A stretch of 64,000 bases of DNA from UBA1479 sp040218445 (GCA_040218445.1 JAVJRK010000004.1:1-64000); one strand, 5' to 3'; counted from the first letter of the stretch, positions 35,188 to 43,962 are shown. The notes: generated from the sequence alone by a model not told the origin. Translations and numbers: made by a program.

Positions 35188-36210
35188 TCAGCCGCCCCAG
35201 ACCTGGCGGAACACGCGCAACCAGTTACCACCCATGATCTTTTTGACATCAGCCTCGCCATAGCCGCGTGCTGACAATTTGGCCGTTAAGTTGGCCAGCT
35301 TGTCCGGGGTTTCGATGCCTTCGGGAAAATAATGCGGCGGCGGCGGGTAGACGGCGGCATCCCAGCGCCCGGTCTTGATCGCATCATCATAGCGCGCCTT
35401 CGCCTTATCCGCCGGGATGATCGGGTCCATTCCCATGTAATAATCGATGCCCAGGCCGACATGGTCGACGCCCATCAGTTCGACCGCGTAGTCGATGAAT
35501 TCGATGAACCGATCCAGGCTGGGCCGGGGGTCGTCGCCGAGGAAGCTGGGGAACCCGTTGATGCCGACGACACCGCCGGTCGCCGCACAGGCTTTCATCT
35601 GATCGTCCGTGATGTTGCGAGGCGAAGGATGCAGTGCCTTGGCATTGGCATGCGAGAACACGAAGGGCCCGTCGCAGGCTTCGATGGCGTCCAGGGTGGT
35701 TTGGCATCCCGTATGGCTGCCGTCGACGATCAGACCCAATTCATTGCAACGCCGGACCAAGTCCCGGCCGAACAGGCTGAGGCCCGCGTCCGTACGTTCC
35801 AAGGCGCCATCGCCGACCCGGCATTTGACGTTATAAGTCAGTTGCACCATGCCCAGGCCCAATGCCTTGTAGGCATCCAACAGATCCAAATCGTCTTCGA
35901 CCGCGTCCGTGCCCTGAAAATGGAACACGATAGCCATGTCGCCGGCCTTTTTGGCGGCATCGATATCGGCGGCGCGGCGGGCCAAACGCAGGCGCTCATG
36001 CCCGTCGATAAAGCGATGCCAGCGGCCAAAGGTGCGCAGGGTCTGTTCCGCCGTTTCCCGAATGGCGATGGTGGGAATCGCGGCGGTCAGCCCGCCGTCC
36101 ATGTAATAGGTGACATTCGCCGGATCCATCAGAAGCGGGCAAACGCCGTCAATGACGATGGTGTCGCGGTGCAGGGCTTGGGCGTATTCGGCGGCGGCGT
36201 CAGTCGTCAT
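35188..36210 (-). CDS. M19 (renal dipeptidase) family protein with missing metal ligands
   Basis: A 340-residue protein with the M19 fold, clear from YKALGLGMVQLTYN, DGALERTDAGLS, LGLIVDGSHTG, FVFSHANAKAL, PRNITDDQ and the VDHVGLGIDYYMG barrel end. Canonical dipeptidases bind two zincs through an N-terminal His-X-Asp (DGHND) and a Glu. Here the first reads IDGVCPLL and the Glu position reads FQGT, while the later His (SHTG, SHANA) and Asp (GLGIDY) ligands remain. Dipeptidase activity is therefore doubtful. ATG 36210 overlaps the deaminase-like gene by 11 bases; the two are probably co-translated. Confidence 0.8.
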   Translation of the reverse strand: MTTDAAAEYAQALHRDTIVIDGVCPLLMDPANVTYYMDGGLTAAIPTIAIRETAEQTLRTFGRWHRFIDGHERLRLARRAADIDAAKKAGDMAIVFHFQGTDAVEDDLDLLDAYKALGLGMVQLTYNVKCRVGDGALERTDAGLSLFGRDLVRRCNELGLIVDGSHTGCQTTLDAIEACDGPFVFSHANAKALHPSPRNITDDQMKACAATGGVVGINGFPSFLGDDPRPSLDRFIEFIDYAVELMGVDHVGLGIDYYMGMDPIIPADKAKARYDDAIKTGRWDAAVYPPPPHYFPEGIETPDKLANLTAKLSARGYGEADVKKIMGGNWLRVFRQVWGG

Positions 36211-36682
36211 CGCCGCCCGGGTCCTGCGACGCGGAAACCAACCCCAGGTCGACCCTGGCTTCGTCCAGCATGGCCTTGGTGATCTTGTCATCCTCTGACC
36301 AACGTGACGCGAAGTCGGCGTTTTCCAGACTGTCGGAATCCACCACCACGCGCTTGATCCCGACCTGAACAATCGCCCGCGTGCAGTCGGCACAAGGCAG
36401 ATGGGTGACGTAGATCGTGCAGCCCTTCAGCGACATGCCGATGCGCGCCGCGTTATAGATCGCGTTGCGTTCCGCATGTTCGGTCCATTTGTATTTCAGC
36501 GGCCGGGAATGCCGGTCTTCGACCTCGTCGTCGATGGTACGAGGAAAGCCGTTGAAGCCGTAAGGCCCCGGCGTCTTATCGTCCCCGACGATCACGGCCC
36601 CCACCTGGGTCGACCGGTCCTTGGACCAGGTGGAAACCTCCTTGGCGAGGCGCAGGAAGCGCAAATCCCACTTTTCGCTCAT
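36200..36682 (-). CDS. dCMP deaminase family zinc-dependent deaminase
   Basis: A 160-residue cytidine/deoxycytidylate deaminase-fold protein. The zinc site is TEHAERNAI (His and catalytic Glu) with PCADC (two Cys ligands). The N-terminus reads MSEKWDLRFLRLAKEVSTWSKD, as in the dCMP deaminase-like family. It would deaminate dCMP to dUMP, feeding thymidylate synthesis; exact specificity cannot be read from the sequence. ATG 36682 is chosen because family similarity begins there, though its Shine-Dalgarno is weak and the frame is open upstream. Its end overlaps the M19 gene. Confidence 0.85.
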   Translation of the reverse strand: MSEKWDLRFLRLAKEVSTWSKDRSTQVGAVIVGDDKTPGPYGFNGFPRTIDDEVEDRHSRPLKYKWTEHAERNAIYNAARIGMSLKGCTIYVTHLPCADCTRAIVQVGIKRVVVDSDSLENADFASRWSEDDKITKAMLDEARVDLGLVSASQDPGGDDD

Positions 36683-36937
36683 GGCCGTAATCCGTTCATC
36701 GGCAATTCCCCATATGACACCCCATTCCGCCGAAGGTTGCCATATCACGGACGGATGGGCCACGACAAAGGCATAAGAACCCTTTTCGTCTGTCATCGAA
36801 CCGTCACGCCAGCGTTAACAAAGCTTCTTTTGTTTTCGGCCCGGCTGTCTGTCATCAGGTGTGAAATTGTCCCTGGGCGATGGTTCTGCACCTGACCAGA
36901 CGAGACAAGCCATACCGGCATTAGGGACCGAGAACTC

Positions 36938-37813
36938 ATGAACATGCTCGCCAAACTGGCCGTCCCAAAAAAGATGTTGCCCAAGATCGCGCGACTAAAA
37001 CGGCCCGATGTGCTGCCGGAAACCAGCCGCCCCGTTGACGTGCGCGCGCGTAATCTGGAAATCCGGCTGGCCGAAACGCCCGAAGAAATTGCCGCCGCCC
37101 AGCGCCTGCGCTATGACGTGTTCTTCCGGGAAATGGGCGCCATCCCCACGGTCGATGCCACCCGCCACGAACGGGACGCGGATGCCTTCGATACGGTCTG
37201 CGACCATCTGCTGGTGATCGACACGGAACGTTCCGCCCCCGGTCAGCCCTTCGTCTGCGGCACCTACCGCCTGATGCGGCGCTCTGTCGCGGATGCCCAT
37301 CAAGGGTTCTATTCGGCCGATGAATACGATCTGACGGCCCTGTTGAACAATCCGGGAGAGCTGGTCGAACTGGGCCGGTCCTGCGTCCACCCCGATTTCC
37401 GCACCGGCGCGGTCATGCAGTTGTTATGGCGCGGCATCGCCGAATACCTGGCGGCCTATGACATCAAGATCATGTTCGGCTGCGGCTCGCTTTCCGGAAC
37501 GGACGCCCAGGCTCTGATGCCGGCGCTCAGCTACCTTCATCATTTCCACCTTGCCCCCAGCGACCTGCGCCCCCGCGCGCTGGACGAACGTTACGTAAGG
37601 ATCGACCGGGTGCCCCTGACCCGGCTGGACCAAAAGGCAGCACGTGCCATGCTGCCGCCGTTGATCAAGGGATACATGCGCGTCGGCGGTTTCATCGGCG
37701 ACGGTGCCGTCATTGACCATCAATTCAACACGACAGACATATGCGTAATCGTACCTACGGACCACATCACCGAGAAATACCATCGCCACTACAAGCCCTG
37801 TGGGAAGCGTTAG
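36938..37813 (+). CDS. olsB: L-ornithine N-alpha-acyltransferase (OlsB type)
   Basis: A 291-residue GNAT-fold acyltransferase that adds a 3-hydroxyacyl chain to ornithine, the first step in ornithine-lipid synthesis. Typical blocks are AAQRLRYDVFFREMGA, CDHLLVID, GTYRLMRR, VELGRSCVHPDFR and a late LPPLIKGYMRVGGFIGDGAV. It overlaps the downstream acyltransferase gene (olsA type), as in the known olsBA operons. The 255-base divergent gap to the deaminase gene contains a 7-base inverted repeat, TCAGGTG (36855-36861) and CACCTGA (36889-36895), in the leader. Confidence 0.88.
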   Translation: MNMLAKLAVPKKMLPKIARLKRPDVLPETSRPVDVRARNLEIRLAETPEEIAAAQRLRYDVFFREMGAIPTVDATRHERDADAFDTVCDHLLVIDTERSAPGQPFVCGTYRLMRRSVADAHQGFYSADEYDLTALLNNPGELVELGRSCVHPDFRTGAVMQLLWRGIAEYLAAYDIKIMFGCGSLSGTDAQALMPALSYLHHFHLAPSDLRPRALDERYVRIDRVPLTRLDQKAARAMLPPLIKGYMRVGGFIGDGAVIDHQFNTTDICVIVPTDHITEKYHRHYKPCGKR

Positions 37814-38670
37814 GCGACGCCGGTCCCGTCGCCGGGCAGATCACCGCCTCCGGCCTTAGGGCCGGCAGCCGGGGTCTGGTATTTCTTGCCCTGACGGGCG
37901 TTCTGCTGCCGGTGGCGGCGGTCGCCTATCCGTTCGGCGCGCGGGCCGTGCGGCATATCGCCCTTGTGTGGTTTCGGGGCGTGGTGCGGCTGTGCAATTT
38001 GCGCATCACGGTAAGGGGCACGCCGCTTGACCAATCGGGCACGCTCTATGTCTGCAATCATGCATCCTATCTGGATATTCCGGTCCTGGCCCTGCTGACG
38101 GACGCGGCCTTCGTCGCCAAGGACGATGTGGCCGAATGGCCGCTGTTCGGCGTCTGCGCCAAGATCTATCGCACGGTCTTCATCCGCCGCGACGCGCGTG
38201 AGGCGCTCAACCAACGCGCGGAAATGGCCGAACGTCTGGACAGTGGCGACAGCCTGATGCTGTTTCCCGAAGGCACGTCATCCGACGGCAAGCGCGTCCT
38301 GCCGTTCAAAAGTGCCTTGTTCGCCGTGGCCGACATGGCCCGGGGGGCCGTGCAGCCCCGCGTGCAGCCCGTGTCCATCGCCTATACCCGCTATGCCGAC
38401 GGGCGACCGCTGGAATCGGGCCTGCAGGCGCTTTATGCCTGGTATGGCGACATGACCCTGCTGCCGCATCTGATGTCCGTGTTCGGCCTGCGCGGTGCCA
38501 TGGTCGAAGTCACTTTCCACGAACCGGTTCAGGCACGTGATTTCAAGGGCCGCAAGGCCCTGGCCGGCCATTGTCACGGCAAGGTCACGGCCGGCGTCAC
38601 CGGATCGCATCGGCGCCGGGTCTACGATATTCCCAGGGAAGACCGGAAGTTAGTGGAGTTCCGCCCGTAG
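37741..38670 (+). CDS. olsA: Lyso-ornithine lipid O-acyltransferase (OlsA type, PlsC family)
   Basis: A PlsC-family acyltransferase of up to 309 residues, with a hydrophobic segment (about residues 43-65), the HX4D box NHASYLD (about 106-112) and LFPEGTSSDG (about 170-179). It would acylate lyso-ornithine lipid made by OlsB. ATG 37741 lies inside olsB (73-base overlap), which is long; no better in-frame start was found before the conserved region, so the N-terminus is uncertain. The 3' end overlaps the convergent ccrM gene by 21 bases. Confidence 0.87.
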   Translation: MRNRTYGPHHREIPSPLQALWEALGDAGPVAGQITASGLRAGSRGLVFLALTGVLLPVAAVAYPFGARAVRHIALVWFRGVVRLCNLRITVRGTPLDQSGTLYVCNHASYLDIPVLALLTDAAFVAKDDVAEWPLFGVCAKIYRTVFIRRDAREALNQRAEMAERLDSGDSLMLFPEGTSSDGKRVLPFKSALFAVADMARGAVQPRVQPVSIAYTRYADGRPLESGLQALYAWYGDMTLLPHLMSVFGLRGAMVEVTFHEPVQARDFKGRKALAGHCHGKVTAGVTGSHRRRVYDIPREDRKLVEFRP

Positions 38671-39792
38671 CTTCTGGCGAAACAGATCGATGGGCACCAG
38701 TTCGTTGCCCAGTTCCACATGCCAGAACTGCCAGCCGTTGCAGGCCGGTGCCTGTTGAACATGGGCGCCCACCTGATGGATGGAGCCCCGGAATTCGGCG
38801 GCACTGAGCGTCCCATCGGCGCGCACCCGCGCGGTATGGCGGCGGCGCTGATCGGTCAACGTCTGCCCGGCTTTCAGCAATCCCCGTTCAACCACCCAGC
38901 CGAAGGGAATGCGCGGCTGTTCGCGTTTGGCCGGTGTCGAAAGAAGATCCGGCTCGGCCAGGGGCTCGATCCCCTTCACCCGTTCGCGCGCCAGGGCGGC
39001 ATAGTCCTTGTCCCGTTCCAGGCCGACGAAGTGGCGGTCCAGCATGCGGGCAACGGCCCCCGTGGTGCCCGTGCCGAAGAACGGATCGAGGATCAGATCC
39101 CCGACCTCGGTCGAAGCCAGAATGGTGCGGTACAACAAGGCTTCCGGCTTTTGCGTCGGATGGGCTTTCTTGCCGTCCTTGTTTTTCAGGCGCTCGCCCC
39201 CGGTGCACAGGGGGATGGTCCAGTCGGACCGCATCTGCAGATCGTCGTTCAAGGCCTTCATCGCTTCATAATTGAAGCGATACTTGGCGTCCTTGTCCTT
39301 GGCCGCCCAGATCAGGGTTTCATGTGCATTGGTGAACCGCCGACCGCGGAAATTGGGCATGGGATTGGATTTACGCCACACAATGTCGTTCAAAATCCAA
39401 TAGCCCAGATCCTGCAACACCGAGCCGACGCGGAAAATATTGTGATAGCTGCCGATCACCCAAAGGGTGCCGTTGGGCTTCAAAATCCGGCGGGCCGCCG
39501 CCAGCCAGTCGCGGGAAAAGTCGTCATAGACCTTGAACCCGTCGAACCGGTCCCAGTCTTCATCCACACCGTCGACCCGCGAATTGTCGGGCCGGTGCAG
39601 GTCGCCCGCAAGCTGCAGATTGTAGGGCGGATCGGCAAACACCATGTCGACGCTTTCCGCCGGCATGGCATTCATCAGCGCGATGCTGTCGCCCACATGA
39701 ACGGTATCGATATAGGATTCCGCCGTGTTTTGGGCAGAATCCGATTCTGTAACGGCGGCCTTGCGGCGCCGCGTGGCAAGCTTCCTCGTCAT
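38650..39792 (-). CDS. ccrM: CcrM-type adenine-N6 DNA methyltransferase (GANTC)
   Basis: A 380-residue beta-class methyltransferase. Motif IV is DPPYNL (54-59), and the SAM-binding motif I block LDPFFGTGTTG lies around residue 250, the beta order. The C-terminal part (about 290-375), with GSIHQVGAHVQ and CNGWQFWH, matches the extra domain of CcrM. CcrM methylates GANTC late in the alphaproteobacterial cell cycle. The leader and the adjoining rnhB 3' end contain five GANTC sites in 75 bases. It is adjacent to rnhB on the same strand, as in Caulobacter. Its stop overlaps that of olsA. Confidence 0.95.
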   Translation of the reverse strand: MTRKLATRRRKAAVTESDSAQNTAESYIDTVHVGDSIALMNAMPAESVDMVFADPPYNLQLAGDLHRPDNSRVDGVDEDWDRFDGFKVYDDFSRDWLAAARRILKPNGTLWVIGSYHNIFRVGSVLQDLGYWILNDIVWRKSNPMPNFRGRRFTNAHETLIWAAKDKDAKYRFNYEAMKALNDDLQMRSDWTIPLCTGGERLKNKDGKKAHPTQKPEALLYRTILASTEVGDLILDPFFGTGTTGAVARMLDRHFVGLERDKDYAALARERVKGIEPLAEPDLLSTPAKREQPRIPFGWVVERGLLKAGQTLTDQRRRHTARVRADGTLSAAEFRGSIHQVGAHVQQAPACNGWQFWHVELGNELVPIDLFRQKLRAELH

Positions 39793-39841
39793 GGTCAGAC
39801 TTTCCCAGGTCCCCAGTTCACGGGCAGCATGGCCAGGGCGG

Positions 39842-39916
39842 GAGTCGCGGTCAAGAATTATTTGGATTCAAATACTTAGAGCAGAGTCTTGATGGCATAT
39901 ATGGGAGTCAGGATTC
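39842..39916. promoter_or_regulatory. Cluster of five GANTC methylation sites upstream of ccrM
   Basis: GANTC occurs at 39842-39846, 39865-39869, 39884-39888, 39905-39909 and 39912-39916. At this base composition one site per roughly 290 bases is expected. Four lie fully or partly in the rnhB-ccrM gap and one inside the rnhB end. In Caulobacter, GANTC sites in the ccrM leader take part in its methylation-dependent control. Confidence 0.75.
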
Positions 39917-40546
39917 CGTCCCGCCCAAGATATTGAGGATCGGCTTGTAACTTTTCCGATGCTCGGGCGTCACGCCCAGGCGTTCCAGGGCGGCTTTATG
40001 CTCGGCCGTGCCATATCCCGCGTTGCGCTCCCACCCATATCCCGGATATTGCGCCGCCAGGGCCGCCATCTGGCGGTCACGGGTCACCTTGGCCGCGATC
40101 GAGGCGGCGGCGATGGACAACGACCGCCCGTCGCCGCCGACCAAACATTCAACCGTGCAGTTCCCTACGGACGGCAGGGGCGGCGGCCGGTTGCCGTCAA
40201 CCAGGGCCAGGCCGGGCGAAACAGCCAGCGCCGCCACGGCCCGGTCCATGGCAAGGAACGTCGCCTGCAATATGTTGATGGCATCGATTTCCCCGGCCGT
40301 CGCCTGTCCCAGGCCGATCACCGCATGGGGTTCGATGGCGCGCAGCAACCGTTCCCGCTGGGCGGCCTTCAGTTTTTTTGAATCGTCCAATTCCGCCGCG
40401 ACGTCCGCCGGCAGGCTCGCCCGGTCCAGGATCACGGCGGCGGCGACCACGGGCCCGGCCCAGGGGCCGCGTCCGGCTTCATCAACGCCGCAGATCACCC
40501 CCTGTCCGGCGGCAAGGGCCTGGTCCTCGAACGCGAAATCAGGCAC
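39908..40546 (-). CDS. rnhB: Ribonuclease HII
   Basis: A 212-residue RNase H2 that cuts the RNA strand of RNA/DNA hybrids and removes misincorporated ribonucleotides. The active site is DEAGRGPWAGPV (from residue 22, with D22 and E23), with further acidic residues in ALVDGN and KVTRDRQM. The C-terminal YGWERNAGYGTAEHKAAL block is typical. It is 12 bases after the antiporter gene and upstream of ccrM on the same strand, the usual arrangement in alphaproteobacteria. Confidence 0.94.
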   Translation of the reverse strand: MPDFAFEDQALAAGQGVICGVDEAGRGPWAGPVVAAAVILDRASLPADVAAELDDSKKLKAAQRERLLRAIEPHAVIGLGQATAGEIDAINILQATFLAMDRAVAALAVSPGLALVDGNRPPPLPSVGNCTVECLVGGDGRSLSIAAASIAAKVTRDRQMAALAAQYPGYGWERNAGYGTAEHKAALERLGVTPEHRKSYKPILNILGGTES

Positions 40547-40558
40547 GGCCCGCCACCC

Positions 40559-42181
40559 TTAGCCGTCCTTGGGCGCCGGTTTCGGCTTGGGTTCGGTCTG
40601 CTTGGCCTTGGCCCGGGGTTTGGCCTTCCGCCGAGGCTTGGCCGCAGATTTCGTCTTGGCATCAGATGCCGATACAGCCGTCGCGGTGGCAGGCTCGATC
40701 GTCTGTTCCGGTGCGGCGGGTGGCGCCGCAGCTTCGGTCCGTTTGCGCCGGGCCCGGCGCAGGCGGGCGCGGCGCAGAAGCAGCGCCCCCTTACGCAGTT
40801 GGTGCATGGACCGCGACCGCGCCGTGCCCAAGGTTTCCTGCAAGATTTCCGTTTCGGGCGCATAGACCAGACGCACAAGTTCGGCCCCGGATTCCACCCC
40901 GTCATGGGCCAGAGCCTGGATGCGCCGCGCCGTGATCACCCATAACGGCGACAAGGCCAGGCTCATCACCGTGACCGAGACCACCAGTCGGGAATCCTCC
41001 GGGTTGAGCACCCCGGCCGAAACACCGACCACGGACAGCAGGAACGAAAACTCCCCGATCTGCGCCAACATGGTGCCGGACAGGAAGGCCCGGTCCCAGG
41101 GCTGCCCCAGGGCCCGCAGAAAGCCCACGTTGATGATCGTCTTGAACCCGCTGACCAGGAAGAACAGCAGCAGGACCCGGCCCAGGTTGTCCCAGATATA
41201 GGCCATGTCCAGCAACAGGCCGATGGACAGGAAGAACACCATCATCAGCACGCTTTGGATCGGCACCACGACCTCGGTGATGGCATGGCGCAGGGTCGAG
41301 TTGCCGACGATCAGGCCCGCGATGAATGCCCCATAAGCCGCCGACAGGCCCATCACCCCGGCGACGGCGGAACATCCGAAACAAAAGGCCAGGGCGGCCA
41401 GCGGGCGCAAATCCATGTTGGGCAGGATGCGTTGCGTGAACGGCAATTCGACCTTGCGGCCACGCGACAGATACCAGATCAGCCCGGCCAGGAAAGCGAT
41501 CGACAAAATGATCTTGGGGATGGCCGTCCATTCGAAGGCACCGCCCTGCATGGCATTGACCCATAGCAGCATGGGCACGACCGCCAAATCCTGCGCGATC
41601 AGGATGCCGACCGTGACCCGGCCCGTACGCGTACGCAACTCGCCCAGATCTTCCAAAAGCTTGACCGCAACGGCGGTCGACGACAGGGCAACCATGAAGC
41701 CCAGCAACACGGAAAGCGGCGTCGACCATCCGAAAAAGCGTGAACACAACAATGTCACCGCGACCGAGGCGATGATCTGGAACGCCACGGTGAACACGGC
41801 CAGCCGCCACATCCTTCGGAACGAGCGCAGCGACAGTTCCAGGCCGACCAGAAACAAGAGCAGCAGCACGCCCATTTCCGCCATCAGTTCGAGCGAGCCG
41901 TGATCCTTGACGACGCTGATCCCCGACGGCCCCAAAATCACCCCGGCCAGGATGTAACCGACGATGGCCGGCTGGCGCAGGCGGGTCATCAGCATGCCGC
42001 ACAAAAGGGCGGCCAAAACAACGATGGCGATGCCGGTCAGATCGTTGCCGTGGGCCCCGTCCGAGGCCTTCATGGCCTTTTCCGCGACCTCCGCCGCCGC
42101 GTCGACGGCAGCCGCGCCGATTTCGGCGATCTTGTCCGGCAGTTCCTTGACGGCTTCCTGTGCGGGTTCCTGGGGGTCCAT
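40559..42181 (-). CDS. CPA2 family cation:proton antiporter (KefB-like)
   Basis: A 540-residue membrane protein with about 12 to 13 segments between residues 50 and 420. Family blocks are QPAIVGYILAGVILGPSG, LLFLVGLELS, ALSSTAVAVKLL and the ion-site region GILIAQDLAVVPML (Gln-Asp). The C-terminal 130 residues are a basic, lysine/arginine/alanine/proline-rich tail (PRRKAKPRAKAKQ) instead of the TrkA-N nucleotide-binding domain of Kef channels. ATG 42181 is chosen over the upstream TTG. There is no clear Shine-Dalgarno. The transported ion is unknown. Confidence 0.85.
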   Translation of the reverse strand: MDPQEPAQEAVKELPDKIAEIGAAAVDAAAEVAEKAMKASDGAHGNDLTGIAIVVLAALLCGMLMTRLRQPAIVGYILAGVILGPSGISVVKDHGSLELMAEMGVLLLLFLVGLELSLRSFRRMWRLAVFTVAFQIIASVAVTLLCSRFFGWSTPLSVLLGFMVALSSTAVAVKLLEDLGELRTRTGRVTVGILIAQDLAVVPMLLWVNAMQGGAFEWTAIPKIILSIAFLAGLIWYLSRGRKVELPFTQRILPNMDLRPLAALAFCFGCSAVAGVMGLSAAYGAFIAGLIVGNSTLRHAITEVVVPIQSVLMMVFFLSIGLLLDMAYIWDNLGRVLLLFFLVSGFKTIINVGFLRALGQPWDRAFLSGTMLAQIGEFSFLLSVVGVSAGVLNPEDSRLVVSVTVMSLALSPLWVITARRIQALAHDGVESGAELVRLVYAPETEILQETLGTARSRSMHQLRKGALLLRRARLRRARRKRTEAAAPPAAPEQTIEPATATAVSASDAKTKSAAKPRRKAKPRAKAKQTEPKPKPAPKDG

Positions 42182-42238
42182 TCGAATAAGGTAACATTTC
42201 CCCGGCGCAGCACCAGATGCTGAATGCAAGGATTGCCG

Positions 42239-43342
42239 TTAGAACAAGGACATTTGCGCTGTGTCGCGAGCCGGCGGGTGAAACAGATCACGATTAAGGG
42301 GCCGCCCGGCCGAGCGCGACCGTTCGATCCCGGCACGTTTGAGCGCGCGCCGGAAACGTGCGGCCAGAAGTTCCGCCTCCATCCCCGTGCCGGTCTGCCG
42401 CGTGCCCCATTCGGATTTATAAAGTGCGCCGTCGCGGCTGGCGCGCAGACGGTTCAAGACTCGATCGGCGCGGTCCGGGCAATAGGTTTCCAGCCATTCA
42501 CGAAACAGGCCCGCGACCTCGCCCGGCAGGCGCAGAAGGGTATAGCCCGCGGCCGTTGCCCCGGCCTGAACCGCACGGGTGACGATGGCTTCCAGTTCTT
42601 CATCGTTCAAGGCCGGGATCATGGGGGCCGCCAGCACGGTGACCGGAATGCCCGCCCCGGCTAGGCCTTTGATGGCGGCGATACGTTTATCCGGCGTAGG
42701 CGCCCGGGGTTCCAGCCGGCGGGCAAGGGTGCCATCCAAGGTCGTCACCGACAAAGCGACACAGACCAGCCCCTTCGCCGCCATGGGGGCAAGGATATCA
42801 AGATCGCGCAACACCAAATCCGATTTCGTGGTGATGGAAACGGGGTGATCACATTCGGCCAGAACGCGCAACACATCGCGGGTGATTTCGTAGCGCCGTT
42901 CAATCGGTTGATACGGGTCCGTGTTGGCCCCCAACTGCAGCGTCCGGCACTGATAATTCCGCGCCTTCAGTTCGGTGCGCAGACAATCCGCCGCATCGAA
43001 CTTGGCAAACAGGCGCGTTTCGAAATCCAGGCCCGGCGACAATCCCAGATAGGCATGGGTCGGTCGGGCGAAGCAATAGACGCATCCATGCTCGCATCCC
43101 CGATACGGATTCAACGACCGGTCGAAGGGAATATCCGGCGAGGTATTTCGGGTAATAACCTTGCGCGCCGCATCGGGAAGAACATGGGTACGCAGCGGCG
43201 GCAGATCATCCGATACCGTCCAGCCGTCGTCTTCCGCCACATGGGTCAGGCGTTCGAACCGGCCGTCCCGGTTGGTGACGGCCCCCCGCCCCTTAAGAGC
43301 ACGGGTCTCCCCCGCTTTCGGTGATTTGATGTATGCGGCCAT
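42239..43342 (-). CDS. Radical SAM protein, PA0069/SplB-like
   Basis: A 367-residue radical SAM protein. The 4Fe-4S cysteines are C83, C87 and C90 in RGCEHGCVYC. N-terminal NPYRGCEHGCVYCFAR and GANTDPYQPIE identify the PA0069/Rv2578c family, and the C-terminal SRDGALYKSEWGTR block agrees. The reaction is unknown. The N-terminus GRGAVTNRDGRFE is also characteristic. ATG 43342 was selected from the family N-terminus; the frame extends upstream, and the Shine-Dalgarno is weak. Confidence 0.85.
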   Translation of the reverse strand: MAAYIKSPKAGETRALKGRGAVTNRDGRFERLTHVAEDDGWTVSDDLPPLRTHVLPDAARKVITRNTSPDIPFDRSLNPYRGCEHGCVYCFARPTHAYLGLSPGLDFETRLFAKFDAADCLRTELKARNYQCRTLQLGANTDPYQPIERRYEITRDVLRVLAECDHPVSITTKSDLVLRDLDILAPMAAKGLVCVALSVTTLDGTLARRLEPRAPTPDKRIAAIKGLAGAGIPVTVLAAPMIPALNDEELEAIVTRAVQAGATAAGYTLLRLPGEVAGLFREWLETYCPDRADRVLNRLRASRDGALYKSEWGTRQTGTGMEAELLAARFRRALKRAGIERSRSAGRPLNRDLFHPPARDTAQMSLF

Positions 43343-43478
43343 GCTCTGAAGCTTATCGCAACAAAAGAACATATCAAGAACATTTATTTCAGCCATCAAG
43401 CGATGCCGTAACATGCCGACAGTTCTCGCTCCCCCGCATCCGATGGGATATGCTGCCGTCACTTGTAAGGAGACCTTA

Positions 43479-43700
43479 TTGGCCAATTTTCACGTTTACC
43501 CCATCACCGACGGCGACTCGTTCTGGGTCAAGGCGTCAAGCAGTGAAGAAGCCCGGCGCTTGATTGCCCTGAATGTGCCGGAAGCAACGCAGGTTGAGGA
43601 AACGGCTCATTATCGCTGTGAAGAGGACGATCATAAATCACCGCCTCACGGCATGATCTATCATCGGCTGGGCCGGCCGATCTCCATCACCAGGCGGTAA
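43479..43700 (+). CDS. Small hypothetical protein
   Basis: A 73-residue protein with a TTG start at 43479, supported by AAGGAG 6 bases upstream. It begins ANFHVYPITDGDSFWVKASSS and has a helix SSEEARRLIALNVPEA, a pattern of a small single-domain fold. It is rich in His and acidic residues in the middle (HYRCEEDDHKSPPHG). No family is recognised. It is divergent from the radical SAM gene. Confidence 0.55.
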   Translation: MANFHVYPITDGDSFWVKASSSEEARRLIALNVPEATQVEETAHYRCEEDDHKSPPHGMIYHRLGRPISITRR

Positions 43701-43839
43701 CCGGCAAAACCACCATCCCAAGGCAACCCTAGACAAGAGTCTCGGTGACAGCGCCGATTCGGTTTGTTAGAGTTTTATTAAGGATAGGGACGGGTTGCGC
43801 CCGGTTCCCACGAAATGATCGAGATCTGGGCAGAAGGTC

Positions 43840-43962
43840 ATGAACAAGATCAAAGACGTTATCAACGGAATCCTCGAAGGACTGGCGGAAATTCTGACCC
43901 CGCCCCCGGCCCCCGTTCCCATTCCGGTTCGCACCCGCCCGCAACAACGCCCGCGACGCTGA
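43840..43962 (+). CDS. Possible 40-residue microprotein
   Basis: ATG 43840 opens a 40-codon frame, MNKIKDVINGILEGLAEIL followed by a Pro-rich tail (TPPPAPVPIPV) and a basic end (RTRPQQRPRR). The first 19 residues form an amphipathic helix when plotted by spacing of I, V and L. AAGG lies close upstream. A short conserved-looking frame, but no homologue is known to me. Confidence 0.4.
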   Translation: MNKIKDVINGILEGLAEILTPPPAPVPIPVRTRPQQRPRR

